Positions 18,794 through 29,237 are shown, numbered from the stretch's first letter. The stretch: DNA of 64,000 nt from Caldisericales bacterium (GCA_012517765.1 JAAYUI010000003.1:124001-188000), one strand, 5' to 3'. Notes: generated by a model not told the origin, from the sequence alone. Numbers and translations: made by a program.

Positions 18794-18826
18794 AAAAAGC
18801 CGGCTTTTGCCGGCCTTTTTTATTTT
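18794..18826 (+). terminator. Terminator after secG-tRNA-Leu
   Basis: AAAAAGCCGGCTTTTGCCGGCCTTTTTTATTTT. Confidence 0.75.
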
Positions 18827-18923
18827 AGGTAAAAAATGGCGAGATTAATATGTACGGATATATTATGGGGAAAAACTATCAGCCTCACTATTTCGTTATT
18901 CCCTGGTAAAACGATAAATAATC

Positions 18924-18951
18924 TTGACGTAAAAGAAGTAGACGCTAGAAT
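18924..18951 (+). promoter_or_regulatory. Predicted promoter for tRNA-Val (TTGACG-16-TAGAAT)
   Basis: TTGACG TAAAAGAAGTAGACGC TAGAAT ends 11 nt before the mature tRNA 5' end. Confidence 0.7.
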
Positions 18952-18962
18952 ATTTTTGTTCC

Positions 18963-19037
18963 GGGCGGATAGTTCAGCGGTAGAACGCTTGCCTTACACG
19001 CAAGAAGTCACAGGTTCGAATCCTGTTTCGCCCACCA
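18963..19037 (+). tRNA. tRNA-Val (anticodon UAC), CCA encoded
   Basis: Acceptor GGGCGGA/TTCGCCC, anticodon stem-loop CTTGC-CTTACAC-GCAAG, T-arm ACAGGTTCGAATCCTGT. Confidence 0.95.
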
Positions 19038-19144
19038 TTCCCCTCCATTTGCTTGGTCGATAATCACTTTAATCCTCCCGATCCTTTTTTGAGGTGTCTG
19101 GCCATTCATCAACAAGCGCCTTCTAATATGTTTTTTGAGTTGAG

Positions 19145-19597
19145 ATGAGCAACCATAACAAAGTAATTGCGTACATTACAAAAGGCACGAAAATCCTCAT
19201 TTTTGACCATGTTGGTTTTCCTGAAGCCGGAACACAGGTGCCTGCAGGTACAATTAAAGATGGTGAAACGCCAACTTTTGCGGCAATGAGGGAAGCGTTT
19301 GAGGAAACTGGTTTGCACGAACTTTACTTGAAGGAATTTCTTGGCATGCAAACGATTACGCTGGAGAGGCTTGAGGGAAGAGTGATAATCAGTAGGCATT
19401 ATTACCATTTTGAGGCACCAGATGATACTCCAGATGCATGGCTCCATTATGAGATGGATCCGAGTGAAGGCCCTCCCGACCCGATACTTTTCAGTTTCAA
19501 GTGGGTGGATTTTTCAAAAAACAGTGTGGTTCTGGCAGGCAAGCAAGATTTTTTTATGTATGTCCTGGGCAAAAAATGCATAAAGAAAAACCGATAA
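19145..19597 (+). CDS. NUDIX hydrolase
   Basis: PAGTIKDGETPTFAAMREAFEETGL matches the Nudix box. Confidence 0.85.
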   Translation: MSNHNKVIAYITKGTKILIFDHVGFPEAGTQVPAGTIKDGETPTFAAMREAFEETGLHELYLKEFLGMQTITLERLEGRVIISRHYYHFEAPDDTPDAWLHYEMDPSEGPPDPILFSFKWVDFSKNSVVLAGKQDFFMYVLGKKCIKKNR

Positions 19598-19643
19598 AAT
19601 GCTGAAACAAAATTAAATTTGGCATTCAGATTGTCGTTCTTAA

Positions 19644-19673
19644 TTGACAAACCATTTGGGCCTTGCTTATAAT
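19644..19673 (+). promoter_or_regulatory. Predicted promoter for tRNA-Asp (TTGACA-18-TATAAT)
   Basis: TTGACA AACCATTTGGGCCTTGCT TATAAT ends 15 nt before the mature tRNA 5' end. Confidence 0.7.
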
Positions 19674-19688
19674 ACGTGGACGTTTCGC

Positions 19689-19764
19689 GGGGTCGTGGTG
19701 TAGCGGTCAACACGCCAGCCTGTCACGCTGGAGACCGGGGGTTCGAATCCCCTCGATCCCGCCA
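19689..19764 (+). tRNA. tRNA-Asp (anticodon GUC), CCA encoded
   Basis: Acceptor GGGGTCG/CGATCCC, anticodon stem-loop CCAGC-CTGTCAC-GCTGG, T-arm GGGGGTTCGAATCCCCT. Confidence 0.95.
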
Positions 19765-19835
19765 ACTGACAACTCAAGAAAATCAAATCTCCCAAAAATC
19801 AGATCAAATTGAACAAATGGGCCTTCCTGAATTTG

Positions 19836-19863
19836 TTGACTGGATTGCGTTTCAATCTATAAT
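19836..19863 (+). promoter_or_regulatory. Predicted promoter for the first S8 protease (TTGACT-16-TATAAT)
   Basis: TTGACT GGATTGCGTTTCAATC TATAAT 27 nt upstream of ATG 19891 (which has GGAGG). Confidence 0.65.
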
Positions 19864-19890
19864 TTCCAACCAAATGACTCTGGAGGTCCA

Positions 19891-22800
19891 ATGAGACGCC
19901 ATCTCAGCCTTTTTCTTTTAGCGACCATAATCCTAATGGCACAGCCGGTCCATGCTGCCGAGAACAGGTCCGATATCTTTATGAACATGCTTGTTGTTCT
20001 GGATGGCAACACGGCATCGGATTTCCTGCCACAAAATTATGTGCAGACAAATTCAAGATCTCTGGATGTGTCTCTTGCTCTTGCAGGGCGCGAGACCATG
20101 AAGTCGGTAGAATCGTTCATTTTTTCGAATTGCCAGGGAATTGTTGATCGGGTTTATCAAAAATACAGCATTGTAACAAAAGGTTTTGCTTGCAAGATAA
20201 AAGCACAAAACATAAAAAAACTGTCTGGTCTCCCCGGAGTCAAAAGCATCGAGAGAATTCCTGATTACAAGCTTGATCTTGATACATCAACAACAGTCAT
20301 TGGCGCAAATGATGCCTGGAAAATGCTTGACCAGAACCGTCAGCCACTCACAGGAACAGGTGTTACAATTGGTGTCATAGATACCGGCCTTGATTGGCGC
20401 CACCCCGATCTTGGATCAAAGATGGGCTCAAAGGAAAAAGTGGTAGATGGTTATGATTTTGCTGATGGTGCTGACATATCAAATGATACAGAGCAGCATG
20501 GCACACATGTGGCCGGCATCTGTGCGGCAAATGGGAAAGTCAGGGGTGTTGCCCCAGGGGCCAATCTTGCAGGATACAAGGTTTTTACCAGCGAAAAGGG
20601 GAGATCGGTCAATGTTGGTGCCAACATTAATTCTGCCCTTGAAAGGGCGATTGTTTTCAAATGCGGGGTTGTGAACCTTTCGCTTGGTTCACCAGGAGGT
20701 AATTCTGGTAGTGAAGAGGGTAATTCGATTTACCACAGGGTTGTGAAGGCCGGCGTCGTTGTTGTGGCTTCCGCAGGCAATAATGGCTCACGCTGCCTTT
20801 ACCAGCCATATGTTGTGGGAACCCCAAGTACTTATGTGCCGGTAATTTCTGTAGCCGCATCTGATGACATGAAACACCCCGAGATCTTGGTCACGAATCC
20901 GCCAGGTGAAAACATGCGCATTCTCGGAAGAGAATTTGATCTTCCTCCTAAATGGCCCGAAGGCGAATGGGAAGTTATAGATTGCGGTTACGGATACCCA
21001 AAAGATTTTGAAGGTATCGATGTCAAAGGTAAAGTAGCCCTGATACAGAGGGGCCCCATAACTGACAAGAATGCATATTTCAGGGACAAAGACCTCAATG
21101 CTGCAAGTGCAGGAGCTGCAGGATGCATTATTTACAATCACAGCCCTGGCTCTTTTGCCGGCACCATGAAAATCGAGGATTCGGACATCGAAAAGAAATT
21201 CATACCAGCACTTGCAATCACAAATGTGCAGGGAATCAAGCTGCAGTCATTGATAAAAAAAGGCCTTAAAATAAAAGTGTCTTCAGGGACACCTTTCGGC
21301 CAGATAGCTGATTTCTCTTCCTCAGGACCCTCCGCCGATTACTATTTCAAGCCAGAGGTGACGGCACCTGGTGTTGGCATAAAAAGCACTGTAACCACCA
21401 AACCAAACAGTGCTGATCCGAAAAAAAGAGACCCGCAGTGGGCATCAATGCAGGGCACTTCGATGTCAGGGCCGCATGTTGCAGGGGCCTGTGCGATATT
21501 GAGGCAGGCATATCCAAAGGCCGAGCCGAAACAGATAAAGGCGATGTTTATGGCGACATGCGACCTGCTTCGAAATAACGAAGCCGGAGAGTATGTGCCT
21601 TTGATGTCACAGGGGTCTGGCAGAATAAACATACCTGCTGCAATTGGGGCCAAAATGACATTTGATCCGCCAGCGCTTTCTCTCAGGGCGATCTCAGGGA
21701 TAGTAAAACAGGCCTCATTCAAGGTGACCAATATTACCAGAAAACCGGTCGAATTTACCCTTAGTTATCACTCACTTGGAGACAACACAAAATGCAATTT
21801 TGACAGGGATACCGAAAAACTGAAACCAGGAGAGACAAAAACAATAAAAGCATCTTTTGAGTGTGATGACGGTTCAAAGGGTTTTCTCGAGGGGGTAATC
21901 TTTGCAAGCATGGGCAATGAAAATGTTCACCTGCCATTAATAATTCTTAACGGCTCTCCTGATGTCCCACCACAGGTTTCGGAACTAAGGATAAGCAGGC
22001 CAGTCATGACGCATGGCGATGGCAGTGAGGCAGGGACCACAATCAGCTTCAGGTTTAATTATGGTACATACATGTCAGGTGCCCCGGGTCAGGAAGTTTC
22101 ATCGAACTATGGTGCAGCAAAGGTAGTTCTTTACGATAACGAAGAGAACCCTTCAGGGAACATATTTTTTGATGATACACTGGAAATAGGCTATCACAAT
22201 ATTGTATGGAAGGGGCCAGATAACCTTGGCAGGCTTTTTGTGACAGATGGGAATTATGTTGTGAATGCATTTGGACTTTCAACAAGCTCCAATGGCGCCA
22301 TAGTGGAACAGTCTCCCCACCAGAAAAAACCAATTTCAATTGTTGGTGCACCGCTAAAAGAAAAACCCTTTGTGTTTGTGAAAAGTGTTCCTGAAAAACC
22401 GCGTCCCGAAGAACCTTTCTATTTGCTTGTAAGATCAAGCCTGATACCCAGCTTGTCTTCGATTACGATGGATATCGACATCGATCCGGCTTTTTACCAG
22501 ATTGTTACAATAAAAGCTGTAGATATCGCTGGTATTACAAAAGAAAACCTTGCATTTGAAAGCTCATTTGACAATGAAAGAGGCAAAGCGAACATAAAAT
22601 GTTTTACAAAAGATGGGTCTCCAGTGGATCAAAAGGGCACCATCCTTATCCTGGAGTGCATTTCACATCAGGAAGGCAATACGAGTGTTTCCATAAAAGA
22701 ATGCACCGCCAGCTCTTCTTTTGGTCAGATAGCACCTGTGCCGGGCAAAAAGGATTTTGAGATAAAGAAAGATTACAGTTTTTATGATTTAAACAGGGAT

Positions 22801-22965
22801 GGTGTTGTTGATGAACTTGACAGTGACATCCTCAGGAGCCATCTGGAGGAATCGGAGGGTGATCCAAATTACACTGAATCAATGGATTTTAATGGAGATG
22901 GACAAATTAATATAATTGATCTTATAATGCTTGCAAAACGCTATGGGCATACAATGTACCCATAG
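19891..22965 (+). CDS. Secreted S8 subtilisin-like serine protease with I9-like propeptide, PA insert, cohesin-like and C-terminal dockerin-like domains
   Basis: Triad motifs GVIDTGLDWRHPDL, QHGTHVAGI, GTSMSGPHVAGA; oxyanion ASAGNNGS; dockerin-like DLNRDGVVDELDSDILRSHL...DFNGDGQINIIDLIMLAKRYG. Confidence 0.93.
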   Translation: MRRHLSLFLLATIILMAQPVHAAENRSDIFMNMLVVLDGNTASDFLPQNYVQTNSRSLDVSLALAGRETMKSVESFIFSNCQGIVDRVYQKYSIVTKGFACKIKAQNIKKLSGLPGVKSIERIPDYKLDLDTSTTVIGANDAWKMLDQNRQPLTGTGVTIGVIDTGLDWRHPDLGSKMGSKEKVVDGYDFADGADISNDTEQHGTHVAGICAANGKVRGVAPGANLAGYKVFTSEKGRSVNVGANINSALERAIVFKCGVVNLSLGSPGGNSGSEEGNSIYHRVVKAGVVVVASAGNNGSRCLYQPYVVGTPSTYVPVISVAASDDMKHPEILVTNPPGENMRILGREFDLPPKWPEGEWEVIDCGYGYPKDFEGIDVKGKVALIQRGPITDKNAYFRDKDLNAASAGAAGCIIYNHSPGSFAGTMKIEDSDIEKKFIPALAITNVQGIKLQSLIKKGLKIKVSSGTPFGQIADFSSSGPSADYYFKPEVTAPGVGIKSTVTTKPNSADPKKRDPQWASMQGTSMSGPHVAGACAILRQAYPKAEPKQIKAMFMATCDLLRNNEAGEYVPLMSQGSGRINIPAAIGAKMTFDPPALSLRAISGIVKQASFKVTNITRKPVEFTLSYHSLGDNTKCNFDRDTEKLKPGETKTIKASFECDDGSKGFLEGVIFASMGNENVHLPLIILNGSPDVPPQVSELRISRPVMTHGDGSEAGTTISFRFNYGTYMSGAPGQEVSSNYGAAKVVLYDNEENPSGNIFFDDTLEIGYHNIVWKGPDNLGRLFVTDGNYVVNAFGLSTSSNGAIVEQSPHQKKPISIVGAPLKEKPFVFVKSVPEKPRPEEPFYLLVRSSLIPSLSSITMDIDIDPAFYQIVTIKAVDIAGITKENLAFESSFDNERGKANIKCFTKDGSPVDQKGTILILECISHQEGNTSVSIKECTASSSFGQIAPVPGKKDFEIKKDYSFYDLNRDGVVDELDSDILRSHLEESEGDPNYTESMDFNGDGQINIIDLIMLAKRYGHTMYP

Positions 22966-23026
22966 ACTAGCATAAGCATTTCGTTTTGGTATAATTCTTA
23001 CGCGAAACCAGATTTAAGGAGCTTCA

Positions 23027-26000
23027 ATGAGAAGATACCTAGTTTGGGCTGTGATTTTTGTTCTCTCGGCAGGCCTTTTCCCGATTGGCCGTGTTTTGTC
23101 AGCTTATGACATCTACCTGATTACCGTAGAAGGCGGATCGGCTTACAAAATGGAGGCTTTGGGTTTTCCCCCGGCCCATTCTGGGCTTACATCGAAAATT
23201 CTGCTGGCCAGCGCAAAGGAAGCCATCAAAAAAAATTGCCGCTCTGCCATATTTAGGTTTGATTTTGACTACCTTTTTACTGGCATGTCTTTAGAACTTG
23301 ATGAACAAGATGCCTGCATCGCAAAAAATATGCCTTTTGTCAAATCAGTAATGAAGATTGGAAAACTCGAACCAGCAGCTGTAAGATCTGTTGCCGAGGT
23401 TGTTGGGGCGTCCCAGCTTTATGAAATCAAGGATCAGAAGGGTAATTTTGTTAACGGTAAAGACATTCTTGTTGGTGTAATTGATTCTGGAATTGACTAT
23501 AGACACCAGGACCTCGGAAATGGGATGTATGGGCCAGGTGCAAAAGTAATTGGTGGAACAAATTTTGTTGAACCAAAAGATCCGCCGCTTGATGATGAAG
23601 CAATGGGACACGGGACTTCGGTTGCCGGGATAATTGCTTCGGACAACACAAAAGCACCCGGTATCGCTTCTGGTGCAAAAATGATGTCCTACCGTGTTTT
23701 TTCAAACAAAAATCCTGAAGTAAGGGAAGATGTTGTTGTTGCAGCAATTCAGGCCGCCGCCAAGGACGGATGCAAAATAATCAACATTTCCCTTTCAAAA
23801 CCTGGAGGAAGTTCCTCCGAGCTTTCCGCCTCCGCATATGCCGCAGAACAGGCAACAAAGGCTGGTATTTCAGTTGTTGGATCAGCTGGGGATTTTGGTT
23901 CGTTTTGTGATGGCGTTGAGGGTGGTACTGTTGGTGGGCCGTCTGTTTCACCCAATTCCATATGTGTTGGCTCTTCGGACACCAGGCCTGTGTGCAAGGT
24001 AAAAATTGAAGGCTCAAGCAGAAATGTTTTTGGAATGATGTCGGTCCCCCTCATTTCTTTTTCCAATCCCCAATCCATAGAGCTGGTTGATGGCGGATAT
24101 GGGTCCGAAGAGGAGTTTTCGAAAACCAATGTTCTTGGGAAGTATGTTCTCATAAAAAGAGGCCCGGAAGTTGGTGAAGCAATACCGTTTTTCCAGAAAC
24201 TCCTGAATGCCAAAAAAAGGGGTGCCGTTGGTGCGATTGTCTGGAACCACAGTCTTGGAGAGGTTTTCCAGATGTTTGTTGGTTTCAATTCGATAACTGG
24301 CGAGCCAATAAGAAATGAAGAGCTTGTCCCATCATGTTTTATAGGGAATTCTGACGGATTGTTTCTCCAAAAGCTTGTTTCAGGACAAGAAGCAAGAGTT
24401 TCCATTGCAGAGGAAAACATAGACACCATAGCAAGAATGACGGCCATAGGACCAACATCGGACCTTATTTTCAAACCGGATGTCTGCGCTCCTGGAATTG
24501 GAGTACCGGCGCCTGTTTCCACAAACTCTGCTGATGGGAACACGTCAAAATATACGCAAAACTTCTCCGGGACTTCTGCAAGTGCAGGGATTGTTTCTGG
24601 AGCTGTTGCGCTCATAAAACAGATCAATCCTGACTGGTCACCATCTGACATCAGACTGGCGCTTATGAATACGTCAAAGCTTTTAATCAATCCCGCAACA
24701 GGCGAATATTCCAGCATGCTTTTACAGGGTGCAGGGCAGATAAATGCAAAGATGGCAGCATTTACGCCATGCGTTGTTTCGCCTGGCGGGTTAATAGTCA
24801 CAAAAGACAAATCAAAGGACATAAAACTCACATTCAGTGGCCTTGGCTCGGATGCAAGCTTTAAGGTAAGGTTTGAGGTACTAAATAAACTTGACGATTA
24901 TGTTAAGTTCACTGGACAGGATACAGTGGTCGTATCCGGAAAGAGTGAGGCAACATACACCTTCACCATTGATTATTCAGCCACTGATATACCCTGGAAT
25001 GCTGAATGCATAATATGGTTTGAGAGTGACAAAGCAAAATTGCATGTGCCCGTTATTTGCTGGAAGGGTTATTCCACAAGCGAAAAAAGAAACATAACAT
25101 CGCTCAGAGTAACGGGCAATAACATAGATTATGGCGGAAAGGGCGACAAGGTTACCATAGAGTTTGGCATGGCAATGGGCGACAGATTTACATACAAGCC
25201 ACTTTCCTACAAGACAAAAACTGATGAGGAGGCCCCTCAACCCAGAGAAACAATGATTTCTGGTGTCCAGTTTGATCTTATTGATGGCAATGGTGACACC
25301 TGGGTAACAATTAAGCGCTTCGAAAACACCCAGTATGGCTATTACAAATTTGACTGGTCTGGAGAAGACGCCGAGGGTGCCTACTCGATACCTGATGGTT
25401 CCTATGGACTGAAGATTGTTATCAGCGAAACAGTTTTGGAGCCCGGAAGCGCGAAACTTAAGACGAAAAACTCATCACAACTGGCCAGGGACACTATCAG
25501 GATAAAGGGCAGTAAAGTACAGAGTCCACCAAAATTCTTCATGGTTGCACAGCCGCACACCCCGTCTGCCAACCAGAAAGTTCTTGTTGATTGCTATGTT
25601 ACATTTGCAAAAGACATATCGTCCCTTAGCTTCAATGTGTCATACAATCCAGATGAAGTCGAGATACTTCAGGTTTGGCCAGGAAGGTTCCTCCAGTCAG
25701 ACGGCTCGCCAGTCGAATCGGATGTATACCTGGACAAGCTCAATGGTAAAATAAAGGTTATCTCCAAGAGGGCAAACCAGACAGGTATTGATGGACATGG
25801 CATTATCCTTAGGTTCCTTGCCACTTTCCCCAATCCATCAGCTCCAACCATCAAGTTTGATGATCTCAATCCTTATGATCCAAGAGGAAGATTTATCCCC
25901 CACATGGGTTTCCCGCTAGAGCTTGAGGTGACTGATGCCGAGCCTTTACTTGGTGACCTCAATTTCGATGGAATTGTAGACATTGAGGATTATTTTATTT

Positions 26001-26128
26001 TTGCGCAATCATATGGCTCAAGAAGGGATGAGTTACACTACAACCCACTTGCTGATTTTAACTCGGATGGTATTATTGATTTTGAAGATTTGAAAGTATT
26101 GCTTAACAATCTTGGCAAAAGTGAGTGA
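23027..26128 (+). CDS. Secreted S8 subtilisin-like protease (Asp at oxyanion position) with cohesin-like and dockerin-like domains
   Basis: VGVIDSGIDYRHQDL, GHGTSVAGI, FSGTSASAGIVSG; VVGSAGDFGS; C-terminal DLNFDGIVDIEDYFIFAQSYG...DFNSDGIIDFEDLKVLLNNLG. Confidence 0.9.
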   Translation: MRRYLVWAVIFVLSAGLFPIGRVLSAYDIYLITVEGGSAYKMEALGFPPAHSGLTSKILLASAKEAIKKNCRSAIFRFDFDYLFTGMSLELDEQDACIAKNMPFVKSVMKIGKLEPAAVRSVAEVVGASQLYEIKDQKGNFVNGKDILVGVIDSGIDYRHQDLGNGMYGPGAKVIGGTNFVEPKDPPLDDEAMGHGTSVAGIIASDNTKAPGIASGAKMMSYRVFSNKNPEVREDVVVAAIQAAAKDGCKIINISLSKPGGSSSELSASAYAAEQATKAGISVVGSAGDFGSFCDGVEGGTVGGPSVSPNSICVGSSDTRPVCKVKIEGSSRNVFGMMSVPLISFSNPQSIELVDGGYGSEEEFSKTNVLGKYVLIKRGPEVGEAIPFFQKLLNAKKRGAVGAIVWNHSLGEVFQMFVGFNSITGEPIRNEELVPSCFIGNSDGLFLQKLVSGQEARVSIAEENIDTIARMTAIGPTSDLIFKPDVCAPGIGVPAPVSTNSADGNTSKYTQNFSGTSASAGIVSGAVALIKQINPDWSPSDIRLALMNTSKLLINPATGEYSSMLLQGAGQINAKMAAFTPCVVSPGGLIVTKDKSKDIKLTFSGLGSDASFKVRFEVLNKLDDYVKFTGQDTVVVSGKSEATYTFTIDYSATDIPWNAECIIWFESDKAKLHVPVICWKGYSTSEKRNITSLRVTGNNIDYGGKGDKVTIEFGMAMGDRFTYKPLSYKTKTDEEAPQPRETMISGVQFDLIDGNGDTWVTIKRFENTQYGYYKFDWSGEDAEGAYSIPDGSYGLKIVISETVLEPGSAKLKTKNSSQLARDTIRIKGSKVQSPPKFFMVAQPHTPSANQKVLVDCYVTFAKDISSLSFNVSYNPDEVEILQVWPGRFLQSDGSPVESDVYLDKLNGKIKVISKRANQTGIDGHGIILRFLATFPNPSAPTIKFDDLNPYDPRGRFIPHMGFPLELEVTDAEPLLGDLNFDGIVDIEDYFIFAQSYGSRRDELHYNPLADFNSDGIIDFEDLKVLLNNLGKSE

Positions 26129-26144
26129 AGAAAGGGCAGTCTAA

Positions 26145-29100
26145 ATGAAAAAAGCGCTTGCATTGATTGTCGCAGTTGCCGTGCTGGCAGGTTTGCCAGT
26201 CATCATGGCTCGAAACACCGCCGCTTCAGATGTGAAGATCACAGTGGAGCAGATTTATGGTGTAATGCCTGAGTCCTACATCGGTTCGTTCAACCTTTCA
26301 GGCCCGAACACAGTGGAATCGGACTATTCAGTCGGCTACTATTACCCGATGTGTGCAATGAAGGTAACAAGTGGTGGCGACCTTATAGTTGCCGATACCG
26401 CCTACGGGAGAATCCATGTTCTTGATTCAGACCTTTCCCACAAGAGTGTTTTTGGATCCCTTGGGTTTGGTGATGGCAAATTCCAGTATCCTGTCGATTG
26501 CGCTGAAGATGGTGATGGCAACCTTTATTTTGTAGACATGTATAATTGCCAGGTTTCAAAATGGGACAAGTATGGCAAATTTCTCGGCGCTTTTGGCACT
26601 GAAGGCCAGGAAAACGGACAGTTTGTTGCACCAGGTGGAATAGCTGTTGACGCAGACGGCAACATTTATGTTTCTGATGGTCACACTGCCAGAATACAAA
26701 GATTTGATTCTGCATTTAAGTTCAAAAATCTTCTCAATGTTGGAACCGATACTGTTGCACTTGATTCACCAGGACCAATCAGGGTTGGCCCAAATGGGGA
26801 AGTGTTTGTTGCGGAAATGAAGAGCGGGACAATCTTCCAGTTCAAGCCATCAGGTGATTTTGTAAAGGCAGCAGTCAAATCGCCAGATGGAAAAACTCCC
26901 ATCTTCACAAAAATGGGTGCGTTTGAAGTTGACGCAAATGGAACATTCTACATTCTTGATCGTGCAAATGGCTCCAATGCAGTGAAGGTTTTTGACAAGG
27001 ATGGAAAAGAAAAAGCAACATTCCAGAACGTTGCTTCTGATGATGAATTCCTTGATGGCATTGCAATAAGCCCCAACAATGTTTACGTTCATGTTTACGG
27101 TTCAATAAATCCTGGGTCTGGCCCAATGATCGACAACCCGTTTATTGTTCCAAGCTCCCAGAGACTGATAAAATTTGACAAGGCCGGTTCTAAAAAAGGC
27201 GAGGAATCATATAACCCAATGCAGGAAGGTAGGGGGGGTAATATTACCTCGTGCGCTGTTACCTCGAATGGAACGCTCTATGCCGTTTCAAACATCAATG
27301 TTGCGCAGGGTGGCAAGTATACAAGCAAAATCCTGATCTGGGACGCAAAAGGCAGCTTCCAGAACTCAATCTCCACTGATGACCTTAGCTTGCCAAGCCA
27401 GGCACTGTTCTCTGATGTGGCAGTTGATTCTTATGATAATGTTTATGTTTCTGTCAATGAAGGTTTCAGGGGAGAAGTCCCAGGCTATATCCTAAAGATT
27501 GCAACTGGTTCTGAAATGCTTTCAACGCCAACTCCGGACTCAAAGGCTGCAATCTCCTACTCATCCGAACAGATTGGAAAGGGTGATCTTGGAACTCCGG
27601 CCGGTCTGTGTGTTGATCGCATGGACAACCTTTATGTTGCCGACAGGGCAAAACAGTCAGTAATCATTTTTACCAGCAAAGGCAGGAAAAGGGACGAACT
27701 TGGAGTCAATACCTCGCCAAGCAATGTCTCGGTTGATCCTTTCCGCAACATTGCCTGTGCAACAGACGGACAGATAGTTGTAATAGACAAAAAAGGCAGG
27801 GACGTTGCAAGCATGGGTGGTCAGGGAAGAAAACCCGGACAGCTCTATTATCCCCATGGAGTTCTTTTTGCAAACAATGGAGCAGTAATCGTTTCTGATG
27901 CAGAGAATGGAAGAATCCAGATCTTTGAACGCAAGGAAGGATCTGACTTTGCGGTGACATATACCTCACCGCGCATGTTCTATATCCCACAGGGTATGTG
28001 CTGGGGAAAAGACCAGAAGGTATATCTTGCAGACAATTTCCACAATGTAGTTTACAGGCTTAACATCAACGGCTACACACCACCAGGAATTGGTGAATCT
28101 GGCCCAGAGCCCCCCCTTCCGCCACAACCACCGGCCCCACAGAACATCCCGTCAGATGGCGAGATCTATTTCCAGCCATCAGACATAAAAATTCCTTCAG
28201 GCGGATCAACAGACGTCAATATAAGCATCAAGTATGCGTCAAATGTTTATGGTGTAGGCATGACATTGAAGTATGATCCGCAGTACCTCCAGCTCGACAA
28301 GTGTGAGCAGGGTAACTTCCTTTCCTCAGATGGAAACAAGAACCTCTTCATCTATAAAGACGAGCCAAAAGGCACTGTCAAGATTGGTGGCCCAACAAGA
28401 ACATCTGCTGTTGCCGGAATGAATGGTGAAGGAATACTAATCAAGGTCCGTTTCACAGGCGTCAAGGAAGGCGACACAAAGCTTGAAGTATCAGAAGTAT
28501 TGGTCAAGGACCCTGACCTTAACAACATCCAGGTCTCGGTTACCAATGCAAAAGTCAAGGTGATGCCAAAAGATGGCACACCACCGCCAGTGAATTTCAC
28601 AGCCCCAAAATGCTCCTGGGATGCCTCGTTTACTGGTTCGGGAACAACTGAAAAAGACGCCAAACTTACCCTCAAGACAATTGATGGAACACAAGACATC
28701 AAGGTTGGTGCAGATGGAAGCTTCAAGTTTACAATAAACCTCAAAAAAGGCGCCAACAGCTTTACGATTACTGCCACTGATCCAGCAGGCAATTCCAAAG
28801 ACTACACCTTTACAGTAAATCAGGCCACCAGGAATGTCGTTGTAATGTGGGTTGGAAAGCTTGTCTACATGGTCAACGGTTCAAACATGAACCTTAACGC
28901 CGCCCCACAACTTATTGGCGGTTCAACTTATGTTCCAATGCGTGATCTTGGAAATGCTCTCAGCTGTGTTGTTGACTGGGACGCCAAAGAGAAGAAGGCA
29001 ACATATACATACACAGATCCATGCTCCGGATCACAAACTGTTCTCGAAGCCTGGATTGACAAGACCATGGGAAGATTGAATGGCAATCCACTTGATTTTG

Positions 29101-29228
29101 GCAAGGCGCCCAAGATAATTGGTGGAAGGACACTTGTCCCGCTTCGTGCCATCTCGTCCGGTCTCGGTGCTGATGTGAAGTATGAGGCTTCAAGCAAGCA
29201 AATAACAATCACCCACCCGAAGCCCTGA
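26145..29228 (+). CDS. Secreted NHL-repeat protein with cohesin-like domain, Ig-like domain and C-terminal stalk (copper amine oxidase N-terminal-type) domain
   Basis: NHL units (GFGDGKFQYPVDCAEDGDGNLYFVDMYNCQVSKWDKYG), cohesin-like SGGSTDVNISIKYASNVYGVGMTLKYDPQYLQLDKCEQGNFL, stalk motifs IGGSTYVPMRDLGNALSCVVDWDAKEKKATY and IGGRTLVPLRAISSGLGADVKYEASSKQITITHPK. Confidence 0.9.
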   Translation: MKKALALIVAVAVLAGLPVIMARNTAASDVKITVEQIYGVMPESYIGSFNLSGPNTVESDYSVGYYYPMCAMKVTSGGDLIVADTAYGRIHVLDSDLSHKSVFGSLGFGDGKFQYPVDCAEDGDGNLYFVDMYNCQVSKWDKYGKFLGAFGTEGQENGQFVAPGGIAVDADGNIYVSDGHTARIQRFDSAFKFKNLLNVGTDTVALDSPGPIRVGPNGEVFVAEMKSGTIFQFKPSGDFVKAAVKSPDGKTPIFTKMGAFEVDANGTFYILDRANGSNAVKVFDKDGKEKATFQNVASDDEFLDGIAISPNNVYVHVYGSINPGSGPMIDNPFIVPSSQRLIKFDKAGSKKGEESYNPMQEGRGGNITSCAVTSNGTLYAVSNINVAQGGKYTSKILIWDAKGSFQNSISTDDLSLPSQALFSDVAVDSYDNVYVSVNEGFRGEVPGYILKIATGSEMLSTPTPDSKAAISYSSEQIGKGDLGTPAGLCVDRMDNLYVADRAKQSVIIFTSKGRKRDELGVNTSPSNVSVDPFRNIACATDGQIVVIDKKGRDVASMGGQGRKPGQLYYPHGVLFANNGAVIVSDAENGRIQIFERKEGSDFAVTYTSPRMFYIPQGMCWGKDQKVYLADNFHNVVYRLNINGYTPPGIGESGPEPPLPPQPPAPQNIPSDGEIYFQPSDIKIPSGGSTDVNISIKYASNVYGVGMTLKYDPQYLQLDKCEQGNFLSSDGNKNLFIYKDEPKGTVKIGGPTRTSAVAGMNGEGILIKVRFTGVKEGDTKLEVSEVLVKDPDLNNIQVSVTNAKVKVMPKDGTPPPVNFTAPKCSWDASFTGSGTTEKDAKLTLKTIDGTQDIKVGADGSFKFTINLKKGANSFTITATDPAGNSKDYTFTVNQATRNVVVMWVGKLVYMVNGSNMNLNAAPQLIGGSTYVPMRDLGNALSCVVDWDAKEKKATYTYTDPCSGSQTVLEAWIDKTMGRLNGNPLDFGKAPKIIGGRTLVPLRAISSGLGADVKYEASSKQITITHPKP

Positions 29229-29237
29229 TAGAATCTC

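Noticed and set aside
18836-19063. 75-aa ORF
   Set aside because: Runs through tRNA-Val; no family similarity.
19676-19894. 72-aa ORF
   Set aside because: Runs through tRNA-Asp and the S8 promoter.
23749-24831. 360-aa ORF on the minus strand
   Set aside because: Fully antisense to the well-supported S8 protease 23027-26128; no recognisable domain.
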